From positions 97,055,971 to 97,119,970 of the forward strand of contig NC_084761.1 of NCBI RefSeq assembly GCF_028858725.1: DNA of 64,000 nucleotides. Reading direction: 5' to 3'. Within the stretch, counting starts at the first letter, position 1. Every line of letters begins with the position of its first letter. Below the pieces are notes generated by a model. That model was given only the letters and a program-made list of their open reading frames with translations, was not told the origin of the DNA and did not search any database. The translations under genes and the position numbers were made by a program. The stretch comes from Colius striatus (taxonomy: Eukaryota > Chordata > Aves > Coliiformes > Coliidae). This document shows, piece after piece, positions 1-12,504 of the stretch.

Positions 1-834
1 TCTCAGCTGCCTTCACTGAGTGAGTAGGAAAAACTGGCTGTTCCCAGAGTGGGCTGTTATTAGCAGGAGCACATGGGGCAGGGAGAAAGTGAACAGCGTG
101 GCCTCCTCCACAGCCCAGGCTGTGAATCACAGCTCATAGATGCAGCCCCGCTCCCCAGCATGAGCCGGTTTGGGGTGTCTTCATCCCCAAGCTTCACTCA
201 GTCCTTCCCCTTCCACCACAGGGACTTCCTCAGCCTCATCCCCATGGAGCCAGCAGCCCTTCCCAAAGGGGAAACTGAGGCAGGGAGGATGGTGTGTCAC
301 AGGCAGAATGTCCCTGGCTGCGTGGACAGTTTGGGCTTTTGTTCTGGCTTCCAGGGAATTTCTCCCTCCAGTGAAAATGTCCCAGCCTGCTTTCCACCAC
401 AGCCCAAACTCCTTGATGCCTGCCTTTGTCACCTCCTTGGCTTGCATATCATCTCCCCACAGGTCCCAGCAGCTCAGGAGAGCTGGAAGAGGAGGTGGCA
501 TTTATGGAGAAGTGGATGGACAGACAGACTGAGCTGAAGTCCTACTCTCACACACACATGTCCCTCCCCAGGGCAGTCCCCAGCACCTCAGCTATTAATC
601 CCTGCAGATCTCCCAGAGAAGTAGCCCATAGAGACATGCTGTCCCTTGGACTGCAATGACAGTGAGCAAGTGCACATGGGTGTGGGCAATCCCATGCACA
701 AGCACAGGCTGGGAGGAGAATGGATAGAGAGCAGCCCTGAGGAGCACTTGTGAGTGCTGGTGAATGAAAAGCTGGACATGAGGCATCAGTGTGTGTTTCC
801 AGCCCAGAAAGCTAATTGCATCTGGGCTGAATCA
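1..834. other. No gene seen
   Basis: Unique-looking sequence upstream of RNF24. Open frames here are short and overlap on both strands; no splice pattern or repeat was recognised. Confidence 0.5.
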
Positions 835-1404
835 CCAGCAGTGTGGCCAGCAGGCTGAAGGAAAGGACTGTCCCTCTCTGCTCTGCTCTGGTGAGACCTC
901 CCTGCAGTGCTGCCTCCTGCTCTGGGGCACCAACATCATGGAGCTGTTGGAGCAAATCCAGAGGAGGTAACAGAGATGATCAGAGGGCTGGAGCCCCTCT
1001 GCTGTGGAGATAGGCTGAGAGAGCTGGGGGTGTTCAGTCTGGAGAAGAGAAGGCTCTGGGGAGACCTTAGAGCAGCCTCCAGTCCCTAAAGGGGCCAACA
1101 ATGAAAGCTGGAGAGGGACTTTGTACAAGAGCCTGGAGTGACAGGACAAGTGGTGATGGCTGCAGACTGACAGAGGGGAGACTGAGATGAGATGTCAGGA
1201 AGAAGTTCTTCCCTGGGAGGGTGCTGAGGCCCTGGCACAGGCTGCCCAGAGAGGCTGTGGCTGCCCCAGCCCTGGAGGTGTTCCAGGGCAGGTTGGATGG
1301 GGCTTGGAGCAACCTGGGCTAGTGGAAGGTGTCCCTGCCCATGACGGGTTGGAATGTGATGAGCTTTATAGACCCTTCCAAAACAAACCAGTGTGTGATT
1401 CTAC
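835..1404 (+). mobile_element. CR1 LINE fragment, sense
   Basis: Shows GGCTGGAGCCCCTCTGCT, 'GAGCTGGGGGTGTTCAGTCTGGAG' type motifs and 'GCTGCCCAGAGAGGCTGTGG'. 5'-truncated; ends near GTGATTCTAC. Borders approximate. Confidence 0.85.
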
Positions 1405-2094
1405 AAGTGCCCAGGACAAAGGCTGCATGCATGGTCAGCACCTCTCCCCTCCATCAGCTGCAGCTCCAGGCTTCACCCCAGGTTGCTGAGGGCTGGCTGG
1501 CGTGGGAGGAACAGCAGAACCTGATCTCCAAGTGCATTTGCTTCCCAAATTCATCCATTGCTGCTGGCAGCAGGTCCCTGCAGGGCCCTGGCTCTGCAGC
1601 CTCCTCATCCACACCAGAACTCTCAGCTGACGGCAGCTCCAGCATGTCCAGGCAAATCCCTTCCATGTGCAGTGGGAATTCCCACGGCAGGAATAAGGCT
1701 TTGCTCAGGGAAAACATCCACCAGCTTCCTCCCTGTCTCATCGCTCAGGAATCCCAAGGTCAGGGCCAGTGTTGCCTTCAAAGATGCTGCCAGTCCTTCC
1801 CATGACAACCTGTCAGGGCATCCTGCCACAGCGCTGGCAAAGGCCATCCCTCCTCTCATGTCATTTCTCTCACAAGTGATGTCGAGTACCTGGGGATGGG
1901 GACAGGGATGGGTCCCTCTCCCCCTGTGCAGCTGGATGTGAAGCCAACCACAGCAGGACGGTGACCTTCCCCCTGATGCCACTTCCCCTGATCATCTTGT
2001 CACCACCATCACCCCTCCCTGCTGCCATGCTCTGTCCTCATTTTCACTCACAGCCACCCCATCCCTGTCCCCATTGTCACCTCGCATCTTCGGT
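1405..2094. other. No gene seen
   Basis: Unique sequence between a CR1 and the minisatellite. Nothing supported. Confidence 0.5.
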
Positions 2095-2700
2095 GTTACC
2101 TCATGTCCCCACACCATCTCCCTGTCCCCCAGCATCACCTCATGTCCCCACAGTCCCTGTCCCCCGTCCCCTCACATTCCCACACCATCTCCTTGTCCCC
2201 CAGCATCATCTCATGTCCCCACAGTCCCTGTTCCCTCATGTCCACACACCATCTCCCTGTCCCCCATTATCACCTCATGTCCCCACAGTCCCTGTCCCCT
2301 CACATTCCCACACCATCTCCCTGTCCCCCAGCATCACCTCATGTCCCCACAGTCCCTGTCCCCCGTCCCCTCACGTTCCCACACCACCTCCCTGTCCCCC
2401 AGCATCACCTCATGTCCCCACAGTCCCTGTCCCCTCACGTTCCCACACCATCTCCCTGTCCCCCAGCATCACCTCATGTCTCCACAGTCCCTGTCCCCTC
2501 ACATTCTCACACCATCTCCTTGTCCCCCAGCATCACCTCATGTCCCCACAGTCCCTGTCCCCTCATGTCCCCTCACTATCTCCCTGTCCCCCAGCATCCC
2601 CTCATGTCCCCACAGTCCCTGTCCCCTCATGTCCCCACACCATCTCCCTGTCCCCCAGCATCCCCTCATGTCCCCACAGTCCCCGTCCCCCGTCACTCCG
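2095..2700. repeat. Minisatellite of about 9 units, 63-70 bp each
   Basis: Repeated unit with CTCATGTCCCCACAGTCCC and CACCATCTCCCTGTCCCCC. Units are marked by AGCATC (or CATTATC) at about 2131, 2202, 2265, 2330, 2400, 2465, 2528, 2594 and 2658. It is C-rich on + and ends about 100 bp before the RNF24 CpG island. The long open frames over it are by-products of the repeat. Confidence 0.9.
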
Positions 2701-2769
2701 CGTCCCCACACTCATCTCCAACACCGCGTGCTGTGCGCACAGCCCCTGTCCCGCGGTCACCTCCTGTCC

Positions 2770-3060
2770 CCGCTGTCACCCCGTGCCCCGGCCGCTCCGC
2801 CCCGCTCCGCCCCGCGCCGCGCCGCGCCGTTACGGCTGTGGCTGTGGCTGTGGCGCAGGCGCGGGGCGGGCGGCGGAGCGGCGCGGAGCGGAGCGGCGCG
2901 GCCGGAGCCCGGCGCCGGGCGGGGCGGGGCGCGGCGGGGCCGGCTCCATCCGGGTCCCTCCCCGCGCCGGGCAGTGCGGGCGGCGCGAGCCTCGGCGGGA
3001 CAGCGGCGGGTGAGTGAGGGGCGGCCGCGGCGCGGCGGGGGCCCCCTGGGGGGCCGGAGG
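2770..3060 (+). promoter_or_regulatory. RNF24: CpG-island promoter and probable first (untranslated) exon of RNF24
   Basis: A dense CpG block with several GC boxes (CCGCCCC, GGGGCGGG) and a NRF1-like GCGCAGGCGC at 2853-2862. A first exon is likely to end at 3009, where GCGGCGG is followed by GTGAGTGAGG, a very good donor. No ATG is seen in the last part of this exon, as expected for an untranslated one. It is the only strong + strand CpG promoter upstream of RNF24. The link over 18 kb to the coding exon is inference. Confidence 0.65.
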
Positions 3061-3094
3061 ACCGGGCACCCGCTTGTCCTGAGCGGCTCTGTGG

Positions 3095-3570
3095 GGAAGA
3101 GCCCCCCTCCTGTGCCGTGTCTGTGGGGCGAGGCCCTTCCTCCAGCAGACCCCCCCCCCCCCCCAGTGGGGCAGGGCAGGGCCCCCTCCCTGTGCCCCGC
3201 TCTGTGGGGCAGGGTGTCTCCTCCAGCCCCCCTGTGGGGCAGGGCTGTGTCCCTGCGCGTTGTTCCGTGGGGCAGGGCCCCTCCTTCAGCATCCCTGTGG
3301 GGCAGAGCCCTTGCTGTGCACCCCTCTGTGGGACAAGGCTCCTATTTCAGGAACCGTGTGGGGCAGGGTCCTTCTCTCTCTGCACCGCTCTGGAGCGGGG
3401 CCCCTCCTCCAGCATCCTTGTGGGGCAGGACCCTTCCTTCTGCACTGCTGTGTGGGGCAGAGCCCTCCTCCGGCACCCCTACGGGCCAGGACCCCTCCTT
3501 GTGCGCTGCTCTGTGGGGAAGGGTCCTTCCTCTGGCACCTCAGCGGGGCAGGGGCACCTTCTCCTCAGCA
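3095..3570. repeat. Degenerate minisatellite at the start of RNF24 intron 1
   Basis: About 12 imperfect copies of a 35-40 bp unit with CTGTGGGGCAGGGCCC and CCTCCTCCAGCA. It includes a run of 15 C at 3150-3164. It begins about 85 bp after the exon 1 donor. Confidence 0.8.
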
Positions 3571-4351
3571 GCACCCATGGGGCCAGGCCACCCTCCCCCT
3601 CGGCTCCGCAGGCCCCCGTGGGACAGAGCCGTCGGCGAGGAAATGGAGCCGGCCCCGGGTGTGCCCTGCGGGGCAAGGCCTGTGCCCGCTACCCCCCAGG
3701 GCAGAGCCCTGCTCCGGGTGAGCGGAATGTGCCTTTGGGGTGGCAGACAGCACCATGGGCCGCCACAAGGTCCCTGCTCTTGGGGGACAGCCTGGAGGAA
3801 GGGGCGGCGGAGGCTGCACCGTGGCCTGGGACAGTGTCGCCCAGGAGTGACAGAGGACGGGGCTGGGGGCGATGCAAAGGGACAGGGGCCACATCCCCAC
3901 ACAGCGCCATCACACCCGAACCCCCTCTATAAGGGGATGCTCCTGAGGGTCCCACCCCACACTGCACTCGGGCTCTCAGGTCACCTCACTCCCGGTCAGC
4001 CGCTGGCTTGCCATCAGGCACGTCCCTTCGCTTTCCTTGGGCCGTGACGGGATGCTGCGGGTTTCTTTGGCTTATACAAAAACCAACCCACCCAGAAAAA
4101 AAGCCCCGTTTGTTGTAGTTGCCGAGGGCAGCTGTTCAGGCGTGCGGGCACACACGGAGCCCTCCCTGCACCCACCGCCCGGCTCGGCTGGGCTGGAAAC
4201 CCGCGGCTGAAAACGCACCTTCTGGGCTTTGGGGGGGAGGGTGTTTTGTGTGTAGTTTAGCCTGCCTTTGTTTTAGCCTGGGTGTGTGAAGGAGAGTGTC
4301 AGTGTTGGTCTGGTCACCCTGGACGCTGCCAGGTCTCTCGAGTGCGCCAGC

Positions 4352-4371
4352 GTGTGTGTGTGTGTGTGTGT
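4352..4371. repeat. (GT)10 microsatellite
   Basis: Ten uninterrupted GT units in RNF24 intron 1. Confidence 0.95.
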
Positions 4372-4649
4372 CTGGGGGTGTCTTCTTCCCCCCTCCCCTC
4401 GCGCACCTTTGGCAGGAGGGTTGGATGACATCTCGCTCTGGCAAGCTTCCTCTTCTTTGATCTCGAGTTTCCTGCCATGTCTAACGTGTTCGGCAACACG
4501 CGAGCCGGGCTGCGCGGGGAGGGCGATGCGGGTGCCTCCTCAGCCCGGTTTTCCCCGGCTCCCGGCTTTCCTTTGTCTCGGCTGCTGCCGGGATGGGCTC
4601 TCTCGCCGCCCGAGGATGCTCTGAACGGAGCAGAAACAACCACAAACTT

Positions 4650-4663
4650 CCCCCCCCCCCCCC
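4650..4663. repeat. Poly(C) run of 14
   Basis: Homopolymer C in a GC-rich part of RNF24 intron 1, followed by CTCCCCCAG. Confidence 0.9.
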
Positions 4664-6219
4664 TCCCCCAGCCCCGGCCCTTTGTTTCCAGCCGTTCACG
4701 GGCTCAGCTGATTTTCTGCGGCGATTCATGTGCCCAGGCAGATAAAACAACTGCTCACGTCTCTCTTTTGATTTTTTTCTCCTGGCTTATTTTGGGTGAT
4801 GTGGCTCTGAGGGAACACATCCCAGCTGCAGGCTGTGCCAGAGAGATGCAGCAGCTTCCTAGAAACGGGCAGAATTAGCCAGAAGCGTAACTGGAGCATC
4901 TTGTGGTTGTCCTCTCGTGTCCTCCTTGGCTGAGCAGGGCTGTGTGTGCACAGGGAGGACAAGTTCGACCTGGGTTTATCCATCCCGCTGCCAACAGCTG
5001 CTTTGGGGCCAGTGAGGATGAGGGAAGGTGAATGAAACCCAAGTCCAGGTTCACACATCTGCCTTGACAGATGAAATGAACCTTCTCCTTACGCTTGACT
5101 TGCAAGAAACCCAAATGGTGAGGTTTAATGTGATTTTGACATTCCTGTTATTGCCGTGGGTGTTGGGTTTAAGCAGCGAGGCCGTGGCTTGAACTCATGT
5201 CAACGCTTCTTTTTTATGACAGGGGTAAACAGAGATACCTTGAGCGTGTCAAACAGCCCCTGAGCAAATCAGGTTATTTGCTCTATTACTTTATTCATAC
5301 AGGTCAGATGCTCCAGCTGATGTATCTAGAGTGCTGTGCCATCTGGAGCAAAAATTAAATACAAATTTGGCCCCCAGCCCGGAAAAAGAAATAACAAGCC
5401 TTTGCTTCCAATAGCTGGTGATGGAAGAATATAGCCCCTGACAGGAGAAATGCTTGGGGGCACTGTGGAAGGAACCCCAAATGCATTCATTGAGGTATTT
5501 AAACCACACCAAAAGAAAGAAGAATAAGGAAAAGATATCTCTCCAGCCCTCCATGCTGAAGGCAGCCAGGAAGGATGGTGCCATCCAGTGCCCACCTCAC
5601 GGGGTTTGTGCCCACAGGTGGAGGTCCTGGTCCTGAGCAGATGGTGAGGTGGTGACCTCCGGTCTCTCTGTCAGAGGAAATCCCCGCCGTGAGTTCCTGA
5701 AATGCCACTTGACCACCTGTTCAGCTCATTTTGTCCCTGCTCAGACCAGTAAAAGTTCATGCCAAGGCTGGCACAGACTTTCCTTCTCATCTCCCAGCTG
5801 GATTTGGACACTTGGCAGCTGCTGGTTGAATCACCAGCATTGGTGTTTGGCTAAAGGCTGTCACAGATTTGGAGGGATAAGATGTGGATGGAGGTGGGTC
5901 AGCAGTGATGGGACTTCTTCCTTGTGCAGCCCAGGCTCTGGTCTGCTCACCTCCTAATGAGGCTGCAGTTGGACTGCAAATGGACCAGCCCTGAGGGACA
6001 CCTTGGTCAGCGTGCTCTGGATGTTGTGGGATCTGACCAACATGCAAGTGAGGAAGACAAAGGGGAACTAAGGTGATGAGCATTGGTTGTTACTGCTGCT
6101 CTTGGCCAGAGGATGGTTTTGGCCTTGTCCTGTGGCAAACGGAGGAGGAGGCTGAGGAGGAAGCAGAGCTACTTGTGGAATGTCTCCAGGCTGTGAGACT
6201 GAACTGAGCCTGGAGGTTT

Positions 6220-6388
6220 TCATGGAATCACAGAATGGCAGGGGTTGGAAGAGACCTCTAGAGATCATCCAGTCCAACTCCCTGACAAAGCAGGTCCCAC
6301 CTAGATCAGGTCACACAGGAACATGTCCAGGCGGGGTTTGAAAACCTCCAGAGTAGAAGACTCCACACCCTCCCTGGGCAGCCCTACC
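6220..6388 (-). mobile_element. CR1 LINE 3' fragment, antisense
   Basis: Begins ATGGAATCACAGAATGGCAG and GGTTGGAAGAGACC, ends at the CCCTGGGCAGCC block. Confidence 0.88.
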
Positions 6389-6711
6389 TGAGGAGGATGG
6401 ATTTCCTGCAGATCTCCTGGACTAAACAACGTGTGGGATGATACAAGGATGCCTGGCTTTGCTAGGGGGGCTCTTGTGCCTGTGTACCACCTCTCTGCTT
6501 TTGGGTCATCCCAGCTCCATCTGTCGACTCTGTGTTGGCTGTATGGCAGGAGATGTGTTGGGAGTGATTAGCTCATAGCCGTAAAACACCACCTGGACTT
6601 TGAAAAGGTTCCAGCAGGGCACGTTTATCTCCTCCTGCTCCCACCGCCATGACCTGAAATGCCTCTGCTGTGCAACAACCCCAGGTAACACTACAGGCTT
6701 GGGGATGAACC

Positions 6712-7316
6712 AGCAGCGTGCCCAGGTGGGCAAGAAGGCCAAGGGCAGCCTGGCTGGGATCAGCACTGGGGTGGCAGCAGGCCCAGGGCAGGGATTGTCC
6801 CCTGTGCTGGGCCCTGGGGAGGCTGCAGCTCCAGGGCTGTGTCAGTGCTGGGCATCTCACTCACTGCCACAGGGACACGGAGGGGCTGCAGCGTGGCCAG
6901 AGCCAGGCACAGAGCTGGGGAAGGGGCTGGAGCACAAGGGTGCTGGGGAGGGGCTGAGGGAATGGGGGTGTTGAGCCTGGAGGAGGCTGAGGGCAGACAG
7001 GAGCACTCTGTGACAGGAGGCTGCAGTGAGCTGGGGGTCAGTCTCTGCTCCCAAGTAATAGGACATGAGGAAACAGCCTCAAGTTGCCCCAAGGAAGGTT
7101 GAGATTGGAGCTGAGGCAGAACTGTTTCCCTGAGAGGGGTGTCAGCCCTTGTGCCAGGCTGCCAAGAGAGCTGGGGGAGTGCCCAGCCCCGGAGGGATAC
7201 CATAGCCATGGAGCTGAGGTGCTGAGGTCCATGGGGTAGTGCTGGGCTGGGCAGGGTGAGGGCAGGGCTGGGACTGCAGGAGCTTCAGGGGCTTTTCCAA
7301 TTGTGTGATTCTGTGA
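6712..7316 (+). mobile_element. CR1 LINE fragment, sense, young subfamily
   Basis: Starts near GCCCAGGTGGGCAAGAAGG (a usual 5' truncation point here) and ends GTGTGATTCTGTGAC. Very close to the copies at 21355 and 35385. Confidence 0.9.
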
Positions 7317-8221
7317 CAAGTCCCCTCCCACCAAGTCAAACTCCTGCTGTGCAGCAAACCCAGACAACTCCATCCCTCAGGCCCGGGGAGGAGATGCAAA
7401 TGCTTCTAAGTGGTCCTCAGCCACCTCAGGACTGTCACTGTCAAAGCCTGGAGGGTGGTTTGGAGGGGTTTGAAGCTTCGTCTGGTCTTCAGGCATGTTG
7501 GTCTTGGCTGTGCTGCTTTCTGAGATGGATTTCTGTTTGATTTTGTTTCTTGCCATCATACATTGTGAAGCCAAGTGGTTGGCACAAGGTAACGTCTGCC
7601 TTGCATGGACTTTCCTCCCCTGCTCCTTCGTAGCAATGTTGCCCTGAAACTGCTGGGACTCTGCGTGGGGAGCAGCCCTGCCCGTGTCCCCTCCCTGACA
7701 GTGTTTCTAAATGACATCAGTGATGATCCCATGTGGGGCTTATCTGCAAGTGCCCAGTGAGCACCTCTTGCTTGGTAGAGAAGTTGATGGTCCCGTTGAA
7801 CAAAGGCTGGAGGAGAGGACTGAGAGAGGACTTGAGGATGCCAGCAGGCAGAGGCAGGTCGCTTCCTGCCTTGAGGAGCAGGGAAGCCTCAGCCTCTTCT
7901 CTCTCAGGCGTGGCTGTGCTCACAGTCCCCATCCTGGGATACAGCAGTGCCTGGGGATGGAGCTGCATTGCTTTTGGGTGCTTTTCCCTCCCTGGAGCAA
8001 TTCCACGGGCCACCTCCTGTCATTTTTATCTGTATTGCACACTTGATTCTCATCCAATTAAAAAGAACCCAGGAACCTAAACAATTCTGCCCGAGTGTCC
8101 TGTGACCTGTTCACATTCTGTGGTGCCAGAGGGATGGTGACCAGAAGAAGCAACCCTCCAAAGCACCTGGGAAGGATGCCAGCAACAGGGTGGGGGGAGA
8201 GGGGCTCCGAGGAGGGGAGCA

Positions 8222-8275
8222 GATCATAAACCCATAAGGGTCGGAAGGGACCTCTAGAGATCATCCAGCCACAGA
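8222..8275 (-). mobile_element. Short CR1-like remnant
   Basis: AAGGGTCGGAAGGGACCTCT and GATCATCCAG only; about 50 bp. Confidence 0.5.
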
Positions 8276-11197
8276 ACAGACAATCTCGAGAGAAGCAAAA
8301 CACAGATGCGTGGTCGGGCGGGAGCTGGGCGCCAGAAGCCATGGACCAAATTAGGCGTCGGCAGCTGCGTGGGCAGAGCTGGAGGCTGCAGAGGGCTCGG
8401 GTTGCTTCGACGCTGGAGCTAAAACTGGATGGGCCAGACGCCGAGGAGCAGGAGGAGGAGCGAGAGCCGGGCTGCGGGAAGCCGGGGCAGGGAAGTCCTT
8501 CAGCTGATTGCTTCTTCTTCTACAGTTCCTGGGCTGCGAATGGGATAGCGAATCGGGAAGAACTTCTGGGTGTACTTTTTGTGATCCCCGTGGAGGATTA
8601 CTCGTGCCTCTCCTACGGCTTTTAACTCCCAAAGAGTCTTAGAGGAAATCACGCAAGAGAGAAAGCGAAAGCGCGCAGCGGGGCGAGCAGCCCGGATCCC
8701 AGCTGCTCCGGCCGTATCCCTCACCCTGCCCGCAGGCACTGGGGGATTTCCCACCTTGGGAGAGTATTTAGGGGAAAACAGAAGAGCTCCGTGCAGATCC
8801 CCATCCTGGGAACCCACAAGCGTGGAGGCAGGAGATTTTGGCTCTTTCGTGGGTCCTTTTGAAGCCAGGAGGAGCAGCCCAGCAGGTAAGATGATGGGTG
8901 AAGCCAAATGACTCGTGAAAGTCTTGCAGGGAGAGAGCAATCTCCCACCAGACGCTTCCAGCTGAGAGAAGTTCATCGCGGAGTCGCTCGTATCCCCCCT
9001 CCCCGGGCGCGCTCTTCGTGCCTGCAGCCTGCACGACATTCAATTGCTGGCGCACCGTAAGGATCGGATTAAACTTCTCTCCACGCAGAGCTCTCTTGCC
9101 AGCAGGCAAATGTTTCCACAGCTCTTTATAGACTCTCCTCTTCCCCCCCCCCACCCCCCCTTCCCCATTGCTTTGTATAAAACCCCGTTGTCATGGCCAG
9201 GCCAGGCTTTCCCCCGGGGCGATTTCCTGGCTCGGTGGTTATTAACACAGCTGCGGGCTTAGTTTGGGGGGTTTGTTTTGCTTTTTGAACGTCTCGGTCT
9301 CTTTGGCATCTGAAAGAAAAGCTGAGGCTTTTGGAGACTGAGTGAGGGCAGTAGCAATCCAAAACGGGCTGGTAAACGTGATCCTCTCACCCGAGAGCTG
9401 GCAGGAGCCCATCCGCCTGTCTGGCAGCTGAGCCCGCTGCCCCACGCTCGCTTTGCGTCGCCACCAACCCCCCCTCACCCCGTGTCTGTTGCATTATTAT
9501 TAAGGGGTGACTCTTTGGGAAGAAAAGCAGAAAAAATGGATCGTTTCCTCAGCTGTGGCTTTGCCTCAGTTATCTTTTGCTCCCGACCGCCCTCGGGGCT
9601 TCCCTCTTGGATCTTCCCCCTTCACATCTCCTCCAGCATCTCCCTGGTCCATCTGCCGCTGGTGCAGGAGGAGGAAGGGCTTGGGGTGATGAAGAGGAAG
9701 GGCTCGGGGTGGTGAGGAGGAAGGGCTCAGGGTGGGGATGGCAATGGGGTGGGAGGTGTTGCAGCTGTGTGAGAGGGGCTGGGGCTGGAGACAAGCTCAG
9801 CACTGGGTGGTTTATTCTGCCCCAGAGGAGCCTTGGATGTGCAGTTCAGGAGCAGGAGCATTGCAAGGACTGAGCTGTGCAGGGACAGCGAGTGTTTTGT
9901 CAAGAGTAAGAGAAGGTTTTTCTGGGCATAAGGAGAAAAAAAACCCATGATAGCTCAATGAAATGGGCTGGAGAAGGGGGATTCTGCTGCTGTCCCATCA
10001 GGCACCTCCGAAGGAGAGTTTATAATGAGACTGAGTCCTGGTTTAAACTGAGGTTGAAACTTAAATCTCTCTCCATTTCTTTTTTGGATGGGATTTAAAA
10101 GAGGGAAGAAGCCAGCACTAAGATAAGTTTGCTTTCTTTGTTGGAAAACTTTAGTTTTCTCCCATAAGTGGCTTCTCCTCAGTGAAGGGTCAAAACCAAA
10201 GGGATCTGGATCCTTTTTGCCTGAAGCTTCCTTTAGGTTTTGATTTATTCTTTTAAGAACCAGAACATCAAACCTGGGAGCGGAACTGTGGCTGGTATCA
10301 AAACCCAGGTTGCATGTTGCCTACTTCCTCTTCTAAATCAAATAATCCTTTAGTGTTGTAAATCACTGGGAGCAGAGCAGCAGGTGCCAGACTGTTTACA
10401 GAGGACGCCGTGTCTTATTTTTCCACCTCAAATACCGAGGGCTTTGCCTCAAAGCTGCATTGGGTGAAGGTTACCACAAAGCTGGGGGCAAAACTCAGGT
10501 TTTCTGGGATTTCTTCAGTTTGCTACTTAGGAGTTTGCCCTCTTTTCTTTTCTTACTATGAAAATAATGTTTTCTTTAGCCAGTGCAGAACAAGTGAGGG
10601 ATTTCAAGGTGGATGTTTGTAGCTGCAGCATCATTCCCGTCAGAGTGGGACACCAAAAGTACGTGTTGATGCCCCATCAGGATGCTAGCCCAGGATGGGA
10701 TCCTGCTTTTTGCTTGCTGACCAGGCTCTCCTTGGACACCAGCATCACTCCAGACAACCACTGGGATGGAAATTCCCCTTTTCACCCCAAAACCAGCCCC
10801 GGCGAGGATTTCTCGGCGAGGACTCGGTGTGTGGCAGCCGTCTCTGCGGGCTGCTCTCTGCTTTTGTTTACATCTGGTAGAAAACTTCTTAAGTTTACTG
10901 GCAAGGGAGTAATTCTAATCCTTTTCAATGAGATCAACGGATTAGTGTCTCAGATGCTTATAAAATTGTGAGGATTAGCCGAGCCTTTCCCCCCCTTCCT
11001 CGCTTTTTCTCTCCATGTAAAGTCACCGCCGCGTTTTAAAAGGGAATCTATGCTGGTCACTAAGAGCTGAACCGATTTATTGGAGCCTTTAGCACTCAAA
11101 GCATTTAAAAAAGAGGATGAAGGTGTCTTCATTCTCTCCCTCACTCTCTCTGGCTTTTTGTGCCATAGTAGGGATTGTTTGTTTTCTTTTCTTGCAG

Positions 11198-11279
11198 CAC
11201 CCCTGGCGCCAAACCGCGGTCGCCGTTCGGCAGATACATTGGGTTTGCGTGGCTTGGCTGTGGCGCGGCACCCCTGCGG
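11198..11279 (+). other. Candidate internal untranslated exon (RNF24 5' UTR or a non-coding RNA)
   Basis: An 82-bp CpG-rich island lies between AT-rich flanks, bounded by a long pyrimidine tract plus CTTGCAG and by GCGG|GTAAGTAGG. Both sites are close to consensus on the + strand. It contains no ATG, which fits a 5' UTR exon. Confidence 0.45.
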
Positions 11280-12504
11280 GTAAGTAGGGAGCTGACCCAA
11301 CGCTTTTCCTTGATGGAAACTTGCAAGATCCTATTGAGATGAGCAGATCCCAAAACCAAGGGGACTTCATGAGATTATTGCCAAGGATTTAGGTTTTGGT
11401 GGTCCATCCCCAGAGGGGAACATGGTCAGGAGCGGGATGAAGCCCCACACACCCCACGTTCCTGCCGCCTCTTCTTTAGGACATGATCCCTCACAAGGGA
11501 AAACCACACAGGGAGGAGATTTTGCTTCAAACCTCTTTGCTCTCTCCCTCTTCTTGCAACATCCCCTTTGCCCTGCAGGGTACTTTTAACTCTCTTTTCT
11601 CCCGGGTCGATGGCTGCGTGGCCGCTTGACCCGCCTGAGCCAGGCAATCCCAAACTGCCGAGTGGTGAGAGCTCCGAGCCAGGAATTTCTGGCCCTCACC
11701 CAATATACTTTCAGAGGCAAAGCTTTGAAACATATACAAAGACAAGCTCATAATTTCCACTCTACTAATGAGGCCACGGCATTTTCATTGAAATGTGCCA
11801 ATGGGTGGTATTTTAGCAGCCTTGTCCTGGGAACCCAAATGTGATGAGACGTGGCAGCCCCCGTGGAGCGGAGCTTTGCCTCCGCTGCTCCCGCTGCCTT
11901 TCAGTGACGCTTCCCGAAATTCCCCTGGCCACTGGCACTTTGCATCTCAACCTGCCTTTTCCCCTCAAACTGCCACTGTTTTGCTGAAGATGAGGAAGGT
12001 CTTGAAAGAGGAATAACGAGATTTGAGGAGGGGAAAGCCTCGTTTATAAAGACTGCTTTGAAAAGGTGGCTGACGCGAGGCGGCGGCTCCATAACCAGAC
12101 ACGCTTGGAAGTATCTTGAACTCGTAGTAAAATCCCAACGTGAGGGCTCCCAGGCATCATGTGCTCTCTTGACCTTTCAAAAGACACTCGAGGCAGCTTG
12201 CCTGCTCCTTGCTAAGCCCACTTAGTGCCACTCATATATCTTTTGCCTTCTAGTAGGCGATTCAACGCCCAGGGACTTTATAAAGATCTGACAGCAAGGC
12301 TGTCCCACGCCTGGAGGTCGGCTTGGTGGGTTTTAGCTTTGCTGCTTGAAGTAGTTGGAAAATATTCAGCAGGTTTTGTTCCCTCAGCTGCAAGAAAGAT
12401 GCAAACTTTAACTCTCAAGAGTTGTTTGGGTTTTATGAGAGGGGTCCTGCATCAGCAGCACACTCTTGTCTGGGGTTGTTATTTATTTAGGGCTCAGGTG
12501 ATGA

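Larger units (their letters stand above)
3571..6219. other. RNF24 intron 1, proximal part
   Basis: GC-rich to about 4700 with the (GT)10 and poly(C) runs, then AT-richer. No exon signal that I would support. The stretch 5150-5480 has the even base mix of conserved non-coding DNA, but this cannot be judged alone. Confidence 0.5.
7317..12504. other. RNF24 5' intron region without coding exons
   Basis: Holds the candidate exon at 11198-11279, a TATAAAA at 9176 behind a poly(C) stretch, and a CpG-richer patch at 8290-9060. Otherwise nothing is supported. Confidence 0.5.

Noticed and set aside
1961-4047. Long + strand ORFs of 350, 657 and 304 codons
   Set aside because: They run through a tandem repeat and a GC-rich promoter in three different frames with low-complexity translations; no protein family is visible.
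9176-9182. TATAAAA as a promoter
   Set aside because: No donor site or exon-like sequence follows; it lies behind a poly(C) stretch and is probably chance.
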